Assembly (NCBI GenBank): GCA_002422375.1
Contig: DIUQ01000021.1
Coordinates: forward strand, 1-64,000
Direction of reading: 5' to 3'
Source: a bacterium UBA6154
GTDB taxonomy: Bacteria; Actinomycetota; Actinomycetes; S36-B12
DNA: 64,000 bases
Under the pieces are notes generated by a model, which saw only the letters and a list, made by a program, of their open reading frames with translations, was not told where the DNA came from and searched no databases. Positions 19,404 to 28,731 of this stretch are shown in pieces. The position numbers and the translations under genes were made by a program. How positions within the stretch are numbered: the stretch's first letter is position 1; each line of letters begins with the position of its first letter.

Positions 19404-21777
19404 CGGACTCACCTCCTCTGCTCGCTAGGTTAGTGGAGGTATCGTGAGCTCCCAGTATCACCGGCTGCCTGACTGCTGATTCATGTTGCCAAATCAAGGT
19501 ATACAGACCGGTGTCAATCTCTTCAATATCTACACGACCGTCACCAGCAAATCGCGAAACCCATGCCTGAGGATCCTGCGCCGAGGTAACGACTAGCCGA
19601 AGCACGAGATTATTACTTTCGTTCGTCAATGAAAATCTTCCGCGGTCCGTGCTTGTCATGGAGGAAACGCACACCTGCACAACCTCAAGTGCCACGTTCT
19701 TTACGTCAGTGTCGACTGGATAGTTTCTCCCCACAACCGACATGACTGCGTGCTGGCTACGGGCCAGTTCGGAGATCTCAAAGAGGAGGGAATTTGGCAC
19801 TATGTGCTCGTTCATGACGACGTTTCGCAGATATGCCTCCAGTACAGCACATTCGTGTTGCACACTTACTGATTTCCAGTCCTGTTCTCCTGATGCAAAT
19901 CCATCAAGAAAATCAGCAATGCCGTCCAGATCACACTGTGAGAACCGATCTGACCTTCCATACGTTTGCAAGCGCGACACCGAAGCACTCATCGAATCAC
20001 GCGCCACGCTCTCAAGCGAGCGTTGGCGATTCGTGTCAAGCCGACGCAATACGAATCCTAGGAAACCGCCAGCCATTATTAGTACGAAACCGGGTGCAAA
20101 TAATTCTCCAGGAAATCCCCCTTGGATAACCAGCCACGCAATTCCAACGAAAATCCAGGCCCACCACGTACTTGCTGCACTAAGCACAAAAAACATCGCA
20201 ACAATTGCCTCGGAACTCCATTCAGACCACGGACCGGCCGTTACGTCCTGTCCAGCAAGATTTTCCAATGAATACGTGAAAGCGGCCACGGTAATTCCGA
20301 TGAAAATGAGCCACCATGGCAGATCACCTGACCTACTCAAGGCAATGGCGACAAGTGAGAACACGAGTATGAGCGCAAATGCAATCAAATTCAGCGATGG
20401 CTCCTGATAACTGCCAATAACCAGTGCAATATTCACTGCGGAAAAAAGTAGCCACGTCAATAAGACAGGCGCTACTACAACCCAGGTGGGTATTGGTGAA
20501 CGTTTGGTCAACCCTCGAAGCAAATGATGCGAATGGGAGTACTCGATACTGACTCGGGTTCCACTCCCTTGGTGACTCGTGATCACCGCCCGGGCACCTA
20601 CGGTCCTGAGATCTCGCCCAAGAATCACTGGAATTCCGTATCCAGGAGAATCGTCATATTCACTCAAACTGGCAAATATATGTTGATCTGTAATACCTTG
20701 GCCGTCATCGGAAATGGTAACTCGATAACTTTCTCGCCCAGAGGCTTTAAAATCCAATGAAATGCGTTGCGCGTTTGCATGTCGAATCGCATTAATGAAT
20801 GTCTCACGAATCGCGGCCATAATTGCCGCTTCACCCAAAGACGGAGGGATTGCGTCGAAATCACCAGTCACCGTGACATCAATCCCTCGGGCGCTACATT
20901 CCACGATCAGATCGCCCAGCCATTCCATGAATCCTGGTAGTTCTCCTGCGTCCTTCACTGATTTACTCTGTGACAGGTTTCGTAGAACTTCCGCTGATTC
21001 GGAAGACCGATGCGAGATGGCCTCATTCATTTCGCGATTATTGGGCAATCCTCCCCGACCAATTGCTGTCAAAGTGTTCAGGACTGACTCATGGATTCGG
21101 GCTTGGGTGCGAGCAATACCTCGAGATTGTTCGAGTGCGCTTTCGGCCTGCAATTCCTTTTCAATGGCTAACAGCCGGGCAGACTCCGATCGAGCATCCG
21201 CATGCAGCAGCCCCCTCTGCGCACTGGCTGCAGCAACCCCAATTGCCAGTGCGTACAAGGGGTAGAGAATCACGGACTCTGTGTTTAGTTCCTCCGGGTA
21301 TCTCAACCCAAAGAATATGAATATCAGTAACTCAATAGCAAAGATTGCTGAGACCCAGAACCACTGCTCCGGGTTCCGAATAGAAATGCCTGCGATGCCT
21401 AAAACCAGGTTAAAAATCGACGCCGAAGTGATCCAATCGTTGACCGTGGGGTCGATGGAAAAAAGCGACATTATCGTTGCAGCCATGACCAGAAGAACAA
21501 TATTGAGGCGCACTGCGTGGGTTATCAGTGTCTCGGAACGAAACCCCTGCCTCAACATGATCAGACCGGCAGCAACGGTGAGCCATGTCAGCCAGGAACC
21601 CACGATCAACATGGATTCCCATAAATTTGATTGAACGGTCGGCCACAGTGAATCGTCAGCCAACATCCAGGCCGCCTGCCACACCACCGCGAACACCAGG
21701 AGGCCAATTCGAAGCGGTGAGTATGGAGTCGGCTGCCCAAGTTTCACATGACGTAGCCTGACATACTCTGCCAACAT
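19384..21777 (-). CDS. Membrane sensor histidine kinase with a second, degenerate kinase-like half
   Basis: About 797 residues. First half: several transmembrane helices (about 25-190), a coiled region, a HisKA_3-like dimerisation segment with H229 in QARIHESVLNTL, and an HATPase domain with an N box (RETFINAIRHAN, near residue 329) and a G box (SDDGQG, near 357). Second half: five or six more helices (about 430-600), another coiled segment and a domain with the size and strand pattern of an HATPase but no matching His, N box or DxGxG. It therefore looks like an internal duplication whose C-terminal copy is catalytically dead. The frame stays open upstream to 22155, but that part is antisense to azlC; ATG at 21777 with GGAAG upstream is chosen. 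Partner regulator overlaps its 3' end. Stimulus unknown. Confidence 0.83.
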   Translation of the reverse strand: MLAEYVRLRHVKLGQPTPYSPLRIGLLVFAVVWQAAWMLADDSLWPTVQSNLWESMLIVGSWLTWLTVAAGLIMLRQGFRSETLITHAVRLNIVLLVMAATIMSLFSIDPTVNDWITSASIFNLVLGIAGISIRNPEQWFWVSAIFAIELLIFIFFGLRYPEELNTESVILYPLYALAIGVAAASAQRGLLHADARSESARLLAIEKELQAESALEQSRGIARTQARIHESVLNTLTAIGRGGLPNNREMNEAISHRSSESAEVLRNLSQSKSVKDAGELPGFMEWLGDLIVECSARGIDVTVTGDFDAIPPSLGEAAIMAAIRETFINAIRHANAQRISLDFKASGRESYRVTISDDGQGITDQHIFASLSEYDDSPGYGIPVILGRDLRTVGARAVITSHQGSGTRVSIEYSHSHHLLRGLTKRSPIPTWVVVAPVLLTWLLFSAVNIALVIGSYQEPSLNLIAFALILVFSLVAIALSRSGDLPWWLIFIGITVAAFTYSLENLAGQDVTAGPWSEWSSEAIVAMFFVLSAASTWWAWIFVGIAWLVIQGGFPGELFAPGFVLIMAGGFLGFVLRRLDTNRQRSLESVARDSMSASVSRLQTYGRSDRFSQCDLDGIADFLDGFASGEQDWKSVSVQHECAVLEAYLRNVVMNEHIVPNSLLFEISELARSQHAVMSVVGRNYPVDTDVKNVALEVVQVCVSSMTSTDRGRFSLTNESNNLVLRLVVTSAQDPQAWVSRFAGDGRVDIEEIDTGLYTLIWQHESAVRQPVILGAHDTSTNLASRGGESVAHRSG

Positions 21778-21802
21778 CCACGACTTCCATGGGAGAACCG
21801 CC

Positions 21803-22525
21803 GTGCCTGGCCACCGCAATCGAGAGATCCATCTCAATGCCTTAAGTATTGGAGTGGCTACCGGGGCGTACGCACTTTCATTTGGCGCTATCGCCATTGC
21901 TAGCGGATTGGATTTCTGGCAGACCCAAACCTTGTCCCTGTTCATGTTCACCGGCGCATCGCAATTTGCCCTCGTGGGAGTGATTGGGGCGGGCGGCGGC
22001 GCCGTCATAGCCATTGTCACCGCCTTGCTCCTTGGCGCAAGGAATAGCCTGTACTCCCTCTCCCTGTCCCCACTCATCACACCGCGACCTCGGGAGATTG
22101 CGCTAACTGCCCAACTCACCATCGATGAATCCACGGCCATGGCGTTCAAGTACAACCATTCTCGGACTCAGTCACGTCGAGCCTTTTTCGCTACGGGGCT
22201 GAGCGTTTATGTCCTCTGGAATATTGGAACCGCGCTAGGAGCCTTGGGTGCATCGTCACTGTCCGACCCAGGAGTACTAGGGCTCGATGCCGCAATACCT
22301 GCCGGGTTTTTAGCATTACTCTGGCCTCGCCTCGTGGCCGGTGATCGCAGCGCTAAACAACGAATGTGGCTTGTGGCCGGAATCAGTGCTCTCGTTGCCC
22401 TTGTCCTCATTCCCATCCTCCGTCCCGGACTGCCCGTACTGGCAAGTGCCCTTGTCGCCGTTGCAGCCAGTCTGATGTGGCGAGATCTGCCTCAGGAACA
22501 CAATCAACCTACGGAAGTACCGTAA
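21803..22525 (+). CDS. azlC: AzlC-family branched-chain amino acid exporter, large subunit
   Basis: Inner-membrane protein of 240 residues with about six hydrophobic helices. ALSFGAIAIASG and TGASQFALVGVIGAGG are typical of AzlC (BrnF), which with AzlD exports branched-chain amino acids or related compounds. Starts at GTG 21803 with GGGAG seven bases upstream. Divergent from the sensor kinase, with only 25 bases between starts, so the promoters must overlap the coding ends. azlD follows after 3 bases. Confidence 0.9.
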   Translation: MPGHRNREIHLNALSIGVATGAYALSFGAIAIASGLDFWQTQTLSLFMFTGASQFALVGVIGAGGGAVIAIVTALLLGARNSLYSLSLSPLITPRPREIALTAQLTIDESTAMAFKYNHSRTQSRRAFFATGLSVYVLWNIGTALGALGASSLSDPGVLGLDAAIPAGFLALLWPRLVAGDRSAKQRMWLVAGISALVALVLIPILRPGLPVLASALVAVAASLMWRDLPQEHNQPTEVP

Positions 22526-22528
22526 AAA

Positions 22529-22837
22529 ATGTGGCCAACAGTTCTCATTGCGTCCCTGGGTACCTATATTGAAAAGCTAGTGGGATACGCGCTGCCGCAT
22601 CGATTTCTCGACAACAGCACAATCAGGAAAATGACGGGCCTGCTGCCTGTGTCCCTGCTCGCCGCCTTGGTTGTCGTGCAAACAGTTGCCGTGAACAATT
22701 CCGTGAGCGTTGACGCACGGTTGATTGGGCTCGGCGCCGCTGTAATAGCGCTCTTATTCCGCGCGCCCTTTATCCTGGTCGTGCTTTTGGCTGCAACGAG
22801 TACCGGGATAGTGAGATGGCTAGGCTGGATGATGTGA
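22529..22837 (+). CDS. azlD: AzlD-family branched-chain amino acid exporter, small subunit
   Basis: Small membrane protein of 102 residues with three to four helices, the size and order expected for AzlD (BrnE). Characteristic features are TYIEKLVGYALPHRF near the N terminus and FRAPFILVVLLAATSTGIVRWLG at the end. It forms the exporter complex with AzlC. The next gene probably begins within its last codons. Confidence 0.88.
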   Translation: MWPTVLIASLGTYIEKLVGYALPHRFLDNSTIRKMTGLLPVSLLAALVVVQTVAVNNSVSVDARLIGLGAAVIALLFRAPFILVVLLAATSTGIVRWLGWMM

Positions 22838-23394
22838 CATGGAAAACGTCAATGTCTGAACCTGAATTCCGCAAACCAATCTTCGGTTTTCTGTGGTCTC
22901 GCGACCAAGTCACACCCGTGGACCAACTCCGATTCATCCGTATTAAACCCCGTGGGCTCCTTCGAATTTCCATTCTCGCATTGAGCACGCTTCTCCTTCT
23001 CGCTCTCACCTCGATCACCTTTGTCTATTTATCCGCAACGAGGAATTTCCTAGAAGCCATCACATTCTCTGTACTGGCTGCCACCCTATGGGTCGTTGTC
23101 CTACGCGGGTGGACACTAGGAACGTACGTGAATGATCACGGTCTGAAAGTCATCACACTGCTTACTACCCGCCGAATTTCTTGGGAATTGGTGCAGGATG
23201 TGCGCATGAATAAGCGAATGTGGACGGTTGCTGGGATTCCGCTTGGTATTCGTACTGTCGGAATCACTGTGGACACAGCTGACGGTCGGTCGCTGGACAC
23301 CCATGTATTCGTTGGAAGTATTGACGGCCCCTACCGAACCGATTCACTCCCAGAAACAAACTCATTGATTCGGCGTTGGTGGATGGCGAAATAG
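22816..23394 (+). CDS. PH-domain membrane protein of unknown function
   Basis: Up to 192 residues: a basic N-terminal segment, two transmembrane helices (about residues 55-100), then a beta-rich domain with VNDHGLKVITLLTTRRISWELVQDV, which resembles the bacterial PH-like domains following two TM helices. Start uncertain: ATG 22816 overlaps azlD by 22 bases; ATG 22852 is the alternative. Function unknown. The 3' end overlaps the convergent gene on the other strand by 33 bases, so the two share a 3' region and must be terminated within coding sequence. Confidence 0.75.
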   Translation: MARLDDVTWKTSMSEPEFRKPIFGFLWSRDQVTPVDQLRFIRIKPRGLLRISILALSTLLLLALTSITFVYLSATRNFLEAITFSVLAATLWVVVLRGWTLGTYVNDHGLKVITLLTTRRISWELVQDVRMNKRMWTVAGIPLGIRTVGITVDTADGRSLDTHVFVGSIDGPYRTDSLPETNSLIRRWWMAK

Positions 23395-23814
23395 TTTTTC
23401 TGCAGTACGCATGGCTCGGCGGGCCGCCTTCCGATCCCGTGCTTCGTCATAAGCCACCCCGATCAGATACCAATCTCTCCAACTTAGGAGATCCGCTGTT
23501 GCTGCGAGTTCCTGAAATCTTTCTTCGGCAGCTGCCAGCGTTGTTCGCCCGGAAGGATCCTTCGGAAGACTGTCGGGGAGCAGGCCTCCCTCGCGGGCCA
23601 GGAGTGATCCCATCTGTTGCATGGTGTAACCAAAGGTGATCTCGCGAATGATCATCAGGACGCCTAAGACAGGTATGACAATTATGGCAATTGCTAATAC
23701 GACGCCTACAGCATTTCCTTCCTGGAAAACGATCCACGCCCGCCACACAGCGAAAAGGGCATAAACCACACTCGCCGCAGTGAGCATAAAAACCCACAAC
23801 TTCGGATTTCGCAT
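23362..23814 (-). CDS. Small two-helix membrane protein next to dapB
   Basis: 150 residues: two transmembrane helices (LWVFMLTAASVVYALFAVW and VLAIAIIVIPVLGVLMII), then a soluble helical domain with a TPR-like helix pair, SWRDWYLIGVAYDEARDRKAARRAM. No catalytic motif seen. It lies three bases after dapB; M. tuberculosis also has a small transmembrane protein gene (Rv2772c) directly beside dapB, so it may be the positional equivalent. Function unknown. Confidence 0.8.
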   Translation of the reverse strand: MRNPKLWVFMLTAASVVYALFAVWRAWIVFQEGNAVGVVLAIAIIVIPVLGVLMIIREITFGYTMQQMGSLLAREGGLLPDSLPKDPSGRTTLAAAEERFQELAATADLLSWRDWYLIGVAYDEARDRKAARRAMRTAEKLFRHPPTPNQ

Positions 23815-23817
23815 CTC

Positions 23818-24564
23818 TTACCGCGGGAACAGAAGTGATTCAAGTCCCATGGTGACCCCGTCGAGGTGACCAACTTCCTTGATAGCTAGTAGGACTCCTG
23901 GCATAAATGAGTCACGTGAGAGGGAATCGTGTCGAATGGACAGAGTTTCACCGGCTCCCCCAAAAAGGACTTCCTGATGGGCAACTAGCCCACGCAGACG
24001 TACCGAATGAATAGTGATGCCAGATTCCATTGATCCACGCGCATGACTCGGATCATGAAGAGTCGCATCAGGAATAGCCGGCATTCCAGCACGGGCCTCG
24101 GAAATCTTGCCGGCGGCATAGATAGCTGTCCCTGACGGCGCATCAATTTTGTCCGGATGATGCATTTCGATGATCTCGACAGATTCGAAGTAGGGAGCCG
24201 CCAGTGCGGCGAAGTGGGTCATGAGGACAGCACCAACACTGAAATTCGGCACGATAATGATTCGTGATGAATTCCTTTGTGAAGCCCAGAGTTGAATATT
24301 CTCGAGTCGCTCCTCAGTGATACCTGATGTGCCAATTACGGCTGGGATGGAGTGTCGAATGTAGAACGCAATGTTGTCCATAACCACATCAGGACTAGTG
24401 AAATCAACGACAACATTGCAACGCTGCTGTACCAGAAGTTCCAGGCTGTCGCCGAGATCTAACTCTGCCACTAACTCGCATTCGGAGTCCTTGCACACTG
24501 TGTCGCAGACCATGGAGCCCATGCGCCCGCGAGCTCCCACTACACCTACCCGCAGTGGATCCAT
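23818..24564 (-). CDS. dapB: 4-hydroxy-tetrahydrodipicolinate reductase
   Basis: Second enzyme of the diaminopimelate branch, reducing hydroxytetrahydrodipicolinate with NAD(P)H. Rossmann motif VGVVGARGRMGSMV at the N terminus and the catalytic segment EMHHPDKIDAPSGTA are both present. The open frame extends to 24591, but ATG at 24564 has GAGGAAAGG upstream and begins one strand before the nucleotide-binding loop, so it is chosen (248 residues). Product feeds peptidoglycan and lysine. Confidence 0.95.
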   Translation of the reverse strand: MDPLRVGVVGARGRMGSMVCDTVCKDSECELVAELDLGDSLELLVQQRCNVVVDFTSPDVVMDNIAFYIRHSIPAVIGTSGITEERLENIQLWASQRNSSRIIIVPNFSVGAVLMTHFAALAAPYFESVEIIEMHHPDKIDAPSGTAIYAAGKISEARAGMPAIPDATLHDPSHARGSMESGITIHSVRLRGLVAHQEVLFGGAGETLSIRHDSLSRDSFMPGVLLAIKEVGHLDGVTMGLESLLFPR

Positions 24565-24651
24565 AGCTGACTGCCTTTCCTCGGGTAACACTCCAGTTAC
24601 CGAATGCCGACATTCTGACAGATCTGCCTTGAGCGCCGTATGACTACCTTG

Positions 24652-25962
24652 TCAATGAGATTCGCGGAGTGCTGGTAAGCGGTCATATGGGCCAATAACT
24701 GACAGAGCGAGTTCAGGACTAAAGAGATCCCCAGCTAGATCGTTGACATTCGACGTGGTCACATTGTCCACGCGCGCAAGGACCTCTGGGATAGAGAGGA
24801 GCGGCTCGCCATGAATTTCGGACTTACCTAAACGCGTCATACGTGCGCTCGTGTCCTCTTGACCGAGAACGGTTGCACCCTTTACCTGGCCTTTGGCCCG
24901 AATTAGTTCATCGGAAGTAACGCCGTGCGCCACGAATTCGTCCAACTCCGCTTTGCAAACCTCGAGAACTGTCTCCAGCTTGGATGGAATACAGCCGGCA
25001 TAAATCCCGAATAGTCCCGTGTCACTAAAACTTTGACCGTAGCTGTAGACCGAATAAGCCAATCCTCGCTGCTCACGAACAGATTGAAATAGCCTGCTAC
25101 TCATGCCGCCACCCAGCGCCGTGGACAGAACTGCCGCCGTGTAGCGCCGATTATCCCCACGAACAAGGCCGTGGGTGCCCAACACCACATGCGCTTGTTC
25201 CGTTGGGCGCGAATCTAAGAGCGATGTGACGGACGCGGTCTTGACGTAATTGGACAAAGGTGGACGGGGCGAGCGGCGACCGAACTGACCAGTGCTGGCC
25301 TGCTGCAGAGCCGCCTCGGCAAGTCGCACTGCTTCGGCATGATCAACATTCCCAGCGATGGCAATGACTAGTGATTCCGGTTGGTAATGCGCGCGATAAA
25401 AATCAACAATCGATTCGCGCTTAATCGCGGAAATTGTTGCTTCGGTACCCAAAATAGGTCGACCTAGCGGCGTATCACCAAAGAGTACGCTCGAAAATTG
25501 ATCATGGACGAGATCAGACGGATCGTCGTCAACCATGGCAATTTCCTCGAGGATCACACCCCGTTCAGCCTCAATATCCTCATGACGCAGCACGGCGTCC
25601 GTTACAACATCGCATAACACGTCAATGGCAAGCGGAAGATCCTGGGATAGAACCCGTGCGTAATAACAAGTGTGTTCCTTGCTGGTAAACGCATTGATAT
25701 CACCACCGACCGCTTCGACGCTCGAAGAAATATCGAGGGCTGAACGGTGATTGGTGCCCTTAAAAAGCAGGTGTTCAAGATAGTGAGCTGCTCCCATGTG
25801 GGAGCCAATTTCATTTCGTGAGCCAGCGTCAACCCAAATACCGATACTCGCTGATAGAACCCCCGGTACGAACTCCGTGATTAATCGGACTCCACTAGAG
25901 AGAACGGTACGGCGAACGATCGAGCCGTCCGTTCCCTCAAGCAAAATCTCGTCATGCTGCAT
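24652..25962 (-). CDS. M16-family zinc peptidase (PepR-like)
   Basis: 436 residues with the inverted zinc motif HYLEH (H60, E63, H64) in HMGAAHYLEHLLFKGT and the distal glutamate region EAVGGDINAFTSKEHTCYYA. Resembles the mitochondrial processing peptidase/YmxG branch, which in actinobacteria lies just after pnp (as M. tuberculosis pepR, Rv2782c). Starts five bases after the pnp stop and is probably cotranscribed with it. Natural substrate unknown. Confidence 0.92.
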   Translation of the reverse strand: MQHDEILLEGTDGSIVRRTVLSSGVRLITEFVPGVLSASIGIWVDAGSRNEIGSHMGAAHYLEHLLFKGTNHRSALDISSSVEAVGGDINAFTSKEHTCYYARVLSQDLPLAIDVLCDVVTDAVLRHEDIEAERGVILEEIAMVDDDPSDLVHDQFSSVLFGDTPLGRPILGTEATISAIKRESIVDFYRAHYQPESLVIAIAGNVDHAEAVRLAEAALQQASTGQFGRRSPRPPLSNYVKTASVTSLLDSRPTEQAHVVLGTHGLVRGDNRRYTAAVLSTALGGGMSSRLFQSVREQRGLAYSVYSYGQSFSDTGLFGIYAGCIPSKLETVLEVCKAELDEFVAHGVTSDELIRAKGQVKGATVLGQEDTSARMTRLGKSEIHGEPLLSIPEVLARVDNVTTSNVNDLAGDLFSPELALSVIGPYDRLPALRESH

Positions 25963-25967
25963 GGCGC

Positions 25968-28157
25968 TTATTCGGTTGCGTCTTCAGCCTGCACAGCAAT
26001 GAGTGACAACTTGCCTCGTTGATCAATCTCCTTGATCTCCACCTGCAATTTGTCACCAACCTTCAGTACTTCCTCTACATTTTCGATCCGACCTTTGCCA
26101 GCCAGCTTCTTCACTTCAGAGATATGCAGCAGGCCGTCGCGCCCTGGTACGAGTGAAATGAAGGCGCCGAAAGTGGTGGTCTTGACGACGGTACCCAAAT
26201 ACCGCTCACCAACTTCAGGCATGGTCGGATTGGCGATTTGATTGATGGCATTTCGTGCTGCCTCAGCGGACGGACCATCTGTGGCACCAATGTAGATAGT
26301 TCCGTCGTCCTCAATAGTTATGTCAGCACCAGTCTCCTCTTGGATCTGATTAATGATTTTGCCCTTGGGACCAATGACTTCGCCGATCTTGTCGACCGGC
26401 ACCTTGACGGAGATAACTCGAGGAGCTGTTGTCGCCATTTCATCCGGAGCGTCAATGGCCTCGGTCATGACATCGAGGATGGTCATGCGAGCATCGCGCG
26501 CCTGAGTCAGGGCTCCAGCCAGCACAGACGCAGGAATGCCATCTAATTTGGTATCCAACTGCAGTGCAGTAACGAATTCGCGGGTACCAGCCACCTTGAA
26601 GTCCATGTCACCAAAGGCATCTTCAGCGCCTAGGATGTCAGTCAGCGCCACAAACTTCTCAGTTCCGTCTACCTCACCGGAAATAAGACCCATGGCAATT
26701 CCGGCAACCGGTGCCTTCAATGGAACACCAGCATTCAAGAGCGACATGGTGGATGCACAAACCGAACCCATTGATGTTGATCCATTAGATCCCAGTGCTT
26801 CAGAAACCTGACGAATCGCGTATGGGAACTCCTCACGCGTGGGCAGCACGGGCACTAAGGCTCGTTCCGCGAGCGCACCGTGGCCAATCTCACGGCGTTT
26901 CGGAGACCCGACACGGCCGGTTTCCCCAGTGCTATACGGAGGGAAGTTGTAGTTATGCATGTAACGCTTGCGGTTGTCCGGATTCAACGTATCTAGCTGC
27001 TGCTCCATACGAAGCATGTTGAGTGTCGTGATACCCAGAATTTGGGTTTCCCCTCGTTCGAATAATGCCGAACCATGAACACGAGGGATGACCTCAACCT
27101 CAGCAGAAAGCGTGCGAATGTCTGCCAGGCCCCGGCCGTCAATGCGCTTGCCTTCCCGCAAGACCCGCTCACGCACAGCGTTCTTGGTCACTGACCGGAA
27201 TGCTGCACTGAGTTCCTTTTCCCGGCCCTCAAATTCAGATCCGAGGGACGCAACGACATCAGCCTTAATTTCATCTAAGCGGTCCTCACGCTCAGCCTTG
27301 GACACGATAGTTAAAGCCTGAGCAACTGCCGCACCAGAAACTTTTTCGACGGCTTGATAAGCGTCTTGCTCATAATCCAAAAAGACGGGGAAGTCGGCAA
27401 CAGGCTTAGCTGCGGCGGCAGCAAGCTCACTTTGGGCTTCACATAGAGCACGAATGAATTTCTTGGCCTCTTCCAGTCCCTCCGCTACAACCTCTTCAGT
27501 GGGTGCGGTTGCGCCACCAGCGATGAGTTCAATGGTTCGATCTGTCGCCTCGGCTTCCACCATCATGATGGCTACGTCATCACCCGCAATGCGGCCAGCA
27601 ACAACCATGTCGAACACGGCTTCCGCCAACTGATCGTGGGTTGGAAAAGCAACCCACTGGCCTCTGATGAGCGCAACACGCACACCGCCGATCGGACCGC
27701 TGAAGGGCAAACCACTCAATTGGGTTGATGCGGAGGCGGCATTGATGGCCAGAACGTCATACAGATCCTGTGGATTCAACGCCATAACCGTGACCACGAC
27801 CTGAACCTCATTGCGCAGCCCCTTAGTGAAAGTCGGGCGCAATGGTCGGTCAATGAGGCGACAGGTCAAAATGGCGTCTTCCGTGGGACGGCCTTCGCGG
27901 CGGAAGAAGGAACCAGGAATTCTGCCTACCGAGTACATGCGCTCTTCCACGTCAACTGTCAGTGGGAAGAAATCGAATTGATCTTTCGGCTGCTTGCCGG
28001 CAGTCGTTGCGCTTAAGAGCATGGTTTCGTCGTCAAGGAATGCGCTGACCGAACCGGCAGCCTGGCGAGCGAGTCGACCAGTTTCAAATCGGATTGTGCG
28101 TTTGCCAAATGAACCGTTATCAATAACGGCTGTTGCTGTGTGTATGGAACCCTCCAT
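25968..28157 (-). CDS. pnp: Polyribonucleotide nucleotidyltransferase (PNPase)
   Basis: Phosphorolytic 3'-5' exoribonuclease and polymerase, 729 residues: two RNase PH domains, an intervening helical domain, a KH domain ([20 protein letters not shown], near 580) and an S1 domain ([20 protein letters not shown], near 655). In Actinobacteria this type may also make (p)ppGpp (GpsI); that is family knowledge, not visible. ATG at 28157 has a strong AGGAGG site. The 205-base leader upstream has a long-range stem, annotated separately. Confidence 0.97.
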   Translation of the reverse strand: MEGSIHTATAVIDNGSFGKRTIRFETGRLARQAAGSVSAFLDDETMLLSATTAGKQPKDQFDFFPLTVDVEERMYSVGRIPGSFFRREGRPTEDAILTCRLIDRPLRPTFTKGLRNEVQVVVTVMALNPQDLYDVLAINAASASTQLSGLPFSGPIGGVRVALIRGQWVAFPTHDQLAEAVFDMVVAGRIAGDDVAIMMVEAEATDRTIELIAGGATAPTEEVVAEGLEEAKKFIRALCEAQSELAAAAAKPVADFPVFLDYEQDAYQAVEKVSGAAVAQALTIVSKAEREDRLDEIKADVVASLGSEFEGREKELSAAFRSVTKNAVRERVLREGKRIDGRGLADIRTLSAEVEVIPRVHGSALFERGETQILGITTLNMLRMEQQLDTLNPDNRKRYMHNYNFPPYSTGETGRVGSPKRREIGHGALAERALVPVLPTREEFPYAIRQVSEALGSNGSTSMGSVCASTMSLLNAGVPLKAPVAGIAMGLISGEVDGTEKFVALTDILGAEDAFGDMDFKVAGTREFVTALQLDTKLDGIPASVLAGALTQARDARMTILDVMTEAIDAPDEMATTAPRVISVKVPVDKIGEVIGPKGKIINQIQEETGADITIEDDGTIYIGATDGPSAEAARNAINQIANPTMPEVGERYLGTVVKTTTFGAFISLVPGRDGLLHISEVKKLAGKGRIENVEEVLKVGDKLQVEIKEIDQRGKLSLIAVQAEDATE

Positions 28158-28183
28158 GGGAACCTCCTAATGTGAGGATGTCC

Positions 28184-28278
28184 CTGAAGTTGCACGTCAT
28201 CGGCGGTCTTCGATCGAGATTCGCGGGTTGGATCCCGAAAATCACTACCGAGGACCGACTACCGTGGGACAACTTCAG
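28184..28278 (-). promoter_or_regulatory. Structured leader of pnp mRNA
   Basis: Inverted repeat CTGAAGTTG (28184-28192) and CAACTTCAG (28270-28278), nine perfect pairs enclosing 77 bases, ends about 27 bases before the pnp start. In E. coli and Streptomyces a stem in the rpsO-pnp gap is cut by RNase III and mediates pnp control; this element sits in the same place. Role here is inferred. Confidence 0.5.
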
Positions 28279-28362
28279 TGGCATCGATATTTTCTATTTC
28301 GATTGAGTGGGAATACTCAAAAACTCTAAATGGACGTGTCTCAACAGAACCGTGGAATCGCG

Positions 28363-28632
28363 CTAGCGGCGCAATCCGAGACGCTCAATAATGGAGCGGT
28401 AGCGATTGATATCTGTCTTTGTGAGGTAATTCAAGAGGCGTCGTCGTTGACCGACCAAGATCAATAGGCCACGGCGACTGTGATGGTCGTGCTTGTGGGC
28501 TTTCAAGTGAGCTGTCAGGTCGTCAATTCGACGACTCAACATTGCTATTTGAACCTCAGGTGACCCTGTATCTCCAGGCTTGGTGCCGTATTCAGCAATG
28601 ATCTCTTGTTTTGTTGCAGTATCGAGTGACAT
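28363..28632 (-). CDS. rpsO: 30S ribosomal protein S15
   Basis: 89 residues, the standard S15 length, with [20 protein letters not shown] at the start and the [20 protein letters not shown] rRNA-binding region. Binds 16S rRNA early in 30S assembly and joins intersubunit bridge B4. Preceded by AAAGGA; lies upstream of pnp as in most bacteria. The 99-base gap upstream (28633-28731) should hold its promoter, but I see no convincing hexamers. Confidence 0.98.
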   Translation of the reverse strand: MSLDTATKQEIIAEYGTKPGDTGSPEVQIAMLSRRIDDLTAHLKAHKHDHHSRRGLLILVGQRRRLLNYLTKTDINRYRSIIERLGLRR

Positions 28633-28731
28633 GGTGTCCTTTCATGGGCGTTCTCACACGCCGAATATGCGGTCACGAACCCCGCAGCAGCTACCTGTGC
28701 CGCCGAGCCGTCTAGAGCGTCAGCGTATCAG

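Noticed and set aside
21778..22155. N-terminal extension of the sensor kinase frame
   Set aside because: It lies antisense to azlC, has no hydrophobic or conserved pattern, and ATG 21777 with GGAAG begins just before the first helix.
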